A DNA stretch of 64,000 nt from assembly GCF_013364235.1 (NCBI RefSeq), contig NZ_CP054919.1, forward strand, positions 349,276 through 413,275, in the 5' to 3' direction. The notes under the pieces are model-generated. The model was not told the DNA's origin. It saw only the letters and a program-made list of their open reading frames with translations, and did no database searches. Numbering within the stretch: position 1 is the first letter of the stretch; the number at the start of each line of letters is the position of its first letter. Shown one piece after another: positions 61,777 through 64,000 of the stretch. Made by a program: the position numbers and the translations under genes. Origin of the DNA: Kitasatospora sp. NA04385 (GTDB lineage Bacteria > Actinomycetota > Actinomycetes > Streptomycetales > Streptomycetaceae).

Positions 61777-63075
61777 ATGACCAGTACCGTCGTCCCCTGC
61801 CCCTCCCCCGCCGCACCCCCGGCCGGGCCCGCCGCACCCGTTCCCGACTCCGGACCAGCCGCCGCATCAGCCGCCGGATCAGCCGCCGGATCAGCCGCCC
61901 GCCGTGCCGACAGCCCCGCGGGGCTGGTGGGCGACACGCCCGTGCTCTGGGTGGGCGCCCCGTTCACCGGGCCCGGGCGCGGGTTCTGGGCCAAGCTGGA
62001 GGGCCGCAACCCCGGCGGGATCAAGGACCGCCCCGCGCTGCACATGGTGCGCGCCGCCCGGGAGCGGGGTGAACTGCGGCCCGGAGCAAGGATCGTGGAG
62101 TCCACCTCGGGCACCCTCGGGCTGGGCCTGGCGCTGGCCGGGGTCGCCTACGGGCACCCGGTCACGGTGGTCACCGACCCGGAGATCGAGCCGCTGATGA
62201 CGGGGCTGCTGGCCGCGCACGGCGCCGAGGTCGTGGTGGTGGACGCCCCGCACCCGGTCGGCGGCTGGCAGCGAGCCCGGCGCGACCGGGTCCGCGAGCT
62301 GCTGGCCGCGCACCCCGGTGCCTGGTGCCCGGACCAGTACAACAACCCGGACAACGTGGCCGCGTACCGGCCGCTGGCCCTCGAACTGGCCGCCCAGCTC
62401 GGGCGGGTCGACACCCTGGTGGTGAGCGTCGGGACGGGCGGGCACTCGGCGGGCGTCGGCCGGGTGCTGCGCGAGCGCTTCCCCGCGCTGCGGGTGGTGG
62501 GCGTGGACACCACCGGGTCCACCATCTTCGGCCAGCCCGCGCTGCCCCGGCTGATGCGCGGGCTGGGCAGCAGCATCCACCCGCGCAACGTCGACCACGC
62601 CCTGTTCGACGAGGTGCACTGGGTGGCCGCGCCGGAGGCGGTCTGGGCGGCCCGCGCGCTGGCCACCTCCCGCTACGCCAGCGGCGGTTGGAGCGTCGGC
62701 GCGGTCGCCCTGGTGGCCCGCTGGCTGGCCGCCGACGGCGGCCCGGAGCAGCGGATCGCGGCGGTCTTCCCGGACGGCCCGCAGCGCTACGTCGGCACCG
62801 TGTTCGACGACGGGTGGTGCCGCGAGCGCGGCCTGCTCGGCCACCGCCCGCCCGAGCGGCCCGAGGAGATCACCCACCCCGGCGAGCGCACCGTCACCCG
62901 CTGGACGCGCTGCCGCACCGTCCTGGACCCACTGGCCACCGACCCGCCGACGACCAACCCGCCGACCGCCAATCCGCCGACCACCGACCCGCCGACCGCA
63001 GACCGACCGATCGCGCCCGCCGCCACCGTACCCGCCCGCACCGCGCCCGCCCCGACCGGCCGGGCCGCCCGGTGA
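61777..63075 (+). CDS. PLP-dependent cysteine-synthase-family enzyme
   Basis: 432 aa. The first 45 residues are an Ala/Pro-rich extension. The catalytic Lys is in [13 protein letters not shown] (about residue 87). [17 protein letters not shown] and [17 protein letters not shown] (the phosphate-binding loop) are family motifs. These enzymes carry out beta-replacement on serine derivatives, e.g. cysteine or a diaminopropionate precursor. A C-terminal tail repeats [10 protein letters not shown] units. Its stop overlaps the GTG of an MFS gene, so the product may be exported or the enzyme may belong to a siderophore-type set. That is inference. Confidence 0.87.
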   Translation: MTSTVVPCPSPAAPPAGPAAPVPDSGPAAASAAGSAAGSAARRADSPAGLVGDTPVLWVGAPFTGPGRGFWAKLEGRNPGGIKDRPALHMVRAARERGELRPGARIVESTSGTLGLGLALAGVAYGHPVTVVTDPEIEPLMTGLLAAHGAEVVVVDAPHPVGGWQRARRDRVRELLAAHPGAWCPDQYNNPDNVAAYRPLALELAAQLGRVDTLVVSVGTGGHSAGVGRVLRERFPALRVVGVDTTGSTIFGQPALPRLMRGLGSSIHPRNVDHALFDEVHWVAAPEAVWAARALATSRYASGGWSVGAVALVARWLAADGGPEQRIAAVFPDGPQRYVGTVFDDGWCRERGLLGHRPPERPEEITHPGERTVTRWTRCRTVLDPLATDPPTTNPPTANPPTTDPPTADRPIAPAATVPARTAPAPTGRAAR

Positions 63076-64000
63076 GGGCGCTGTGGCGGCAGACCCGCTC
63101 CTTCGGCCCCACCGCCCGGCTGCTGATGGCCAACCAGTTCGCCATCAACCTGGCGTTCTACATGCTGATGCCGTACCTGGCCGCCCACCTCGCCGACGAC
63201 CTCGGGCTGGCCGCCTGGACGGTCGGCCTGGTGCTGGGCGTGCGCAACCTCTCCCAGCAGGGCATGTTCCTGGTCGGCGGGACGCTCGCCGACCGCTTCG
63301 GGCCGCGCGGCCCGATCATCGCCGGGTGCCTGCTGCGCACCGCCGGGTTCGCGCTGCTCGGCCGGGTCGACTCGCTGCCCGCGCTGCTCGCCGCGTCCGC
63401 CGCCACCGGTTTCGCGGGCGCCCTGTTCAACCCGGCGGTGCGGGCGTACCTGGCCGCCGAGGCGGGTGAGCGCCGGATCGACGCGTTCGCCGTGTTCAAC
63501 GTGTACTACCAGGCGGGCATGCTGCTCGGCCCGCTGGTCGGACTCGCCCTGCTGGCCGTCGACTTCGCGGCGGTGTGCACGGTGGCCGCGACGGTCTTCG
63601 CGGCGCTGACCGTGCTCCAGTGGCGGGCCCTGCCGCCGCACCGGGGGCCGCGGGAGCAGCGGGGCGAGGGCGTGCTCGCGCAGTGGCGCACGGTGGTCGC
63701 GAACCGGCCGTTCCTGCTGTTCTCGGGGGCGATGATCGGCTCGTACGTGCTGACCTTCCAGGTCTACCTGGCGCTCCCGCTGGCCGCCGGGCTCGCCCTC
63801 GACGGCGGTGGCGGGAGCGGGAGCGCGGTCACCACGGGCCTGTTCACCGTCTCGGCGGCCGTCGCGGTGGCCGGGCAGCTGCGGCTGACCGGCTGGGTGG
63901 GACGGGTCTGGACGCCGTCCGCCGCGCTGGTGCGCGGGCTGGCCGCGATGGGGGCCGCCTTCCTGCCGCTGGCGGCGTTCCCGTGGGCGGGGCCGGGGCT
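63072..64000 (+). CDS. MFS transporter (3' end outside window)
   Basis: The GTG at 63072 overlaps the previous stop (GTGA) and the frame stays open to the edge, about 309 codons. It has helix 1 ([20 protein letters not shown]), the MFS loop [13 protein letters not shown], and further helices ([21 protein letters not shown]). Such pairs of PLP enzyme and MFS exporter occur in clusters for amino-acid-derived metabolites. It is translationally coupled to the PLP enzyme. Confidence 0.88.
   Translation, partial: MRALWRQTRSFGPTARLLMANQFAINLAFYMLMPYLAAHLADDLGLAAWTVGLVLGVRNLSQQGMFLVGGTLADRFGPRGPIIAGCLLRTAGFALLGRVDSLPALLAASAATGFAGALFNPAVRAYLAAEAGERRIDAFAVFNVYYQAGMLLGPLVGLALLAVDFAAVCTVAATVFAALTVLQWRALPPHRGPREQRGEGVLAQWRTVVANRPFLLFSGAMIGSYVLTFQVYLALPLAAGLALDGGGGSGSAVTTGLFTVSAAVAVAGQLRLTGWVGRVWTPSAALVRGLAAMGAAFLPLAAFPWAGPG

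Overview
The window is high-GC actinobacterial DNA. GTG starts, 4-base ATGA/GTGA gene overlaps, very GC-rich third codon positions and rare TTA codons all point to Streptomyces, Kitasatospora or a close relative. No rRNA or tRNA gene was recognised.

Layout. 1-4.5 kb: an NsdA-like XRE regulator (cut by the left edge), then an asparagine synthetase, a NUDIX hydrolase and UDP-glucose dehydrogenase. 4.5-8.4 kb: a type I-E CRISPR array of 5 repeats and 4 spacers without cas genes. A second copy of its leader with one solitary repeat lies 3.3 kb upstream. Between the two is an ISL3-like element with a broken transposase and two passenger genes. 8.5-15.4 kb: relic of a secondary-metabolite locus (carrier-protein/ketosynthase debris, a heterodimeric ABC exporter, a BBE-like oxidase) with a divergent WYL regulator. 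16.2-23.7 kb: small regulators, then a RamB-like regulator divergent from the glyoxylate-shunt genes aceA and aceB and a 3-hydroxyacyl-CoA dehydrogenase.

23.7-40.1 kb is the most coherent part, a cobalamin/one-carbon island: cobF, metE, metF, folP, and four cobalamin riboswitches. They precede (i) metE, (ii) a secreted intrinsic-factor-like protein, (iii) a divergent five-gene operon of two surface-anchored transcobalamin-like proteins plus ECF transporter T, fused A-A and S subunits, and (iv) an acyl-CoA thioesterase preceded by a 15-codon ORF. I read (ii) and (iii) as a B12 capture-and-import system, with extracytoplasmic binders handing corrinoid to an ECF transporter. This is inference from domain architecture and riboswitch control.

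40.2-64 kb holds a secreted trypsin-like protease, a flavin-reductase-like protein with an ArsR regulator, a Ser/Thr kinase with an in-frame TTA codon, SpoIIE/PP2C phosphatases, a PAP2/TetR pair with twin palindromic operators, an MFS exporter, an Asp23 protein, a PaoABC-type molybdo-aldehyde dehydrogenase, a stand-alone NRPS condensation domain lacking the catalytic second His, a SulP anion transporter behind a His-rich leader ORF, a CDF metal exporter, and a cysteine-synthase-like enzyme coupled to an MFS protein cut by the right edge.

Several genes (folP, ecfT, the intrinsic-factor-like gene, the PKS remnant) show frame breaks in G/C-rich runs. Some may be sequencing indels rather than real lesions.
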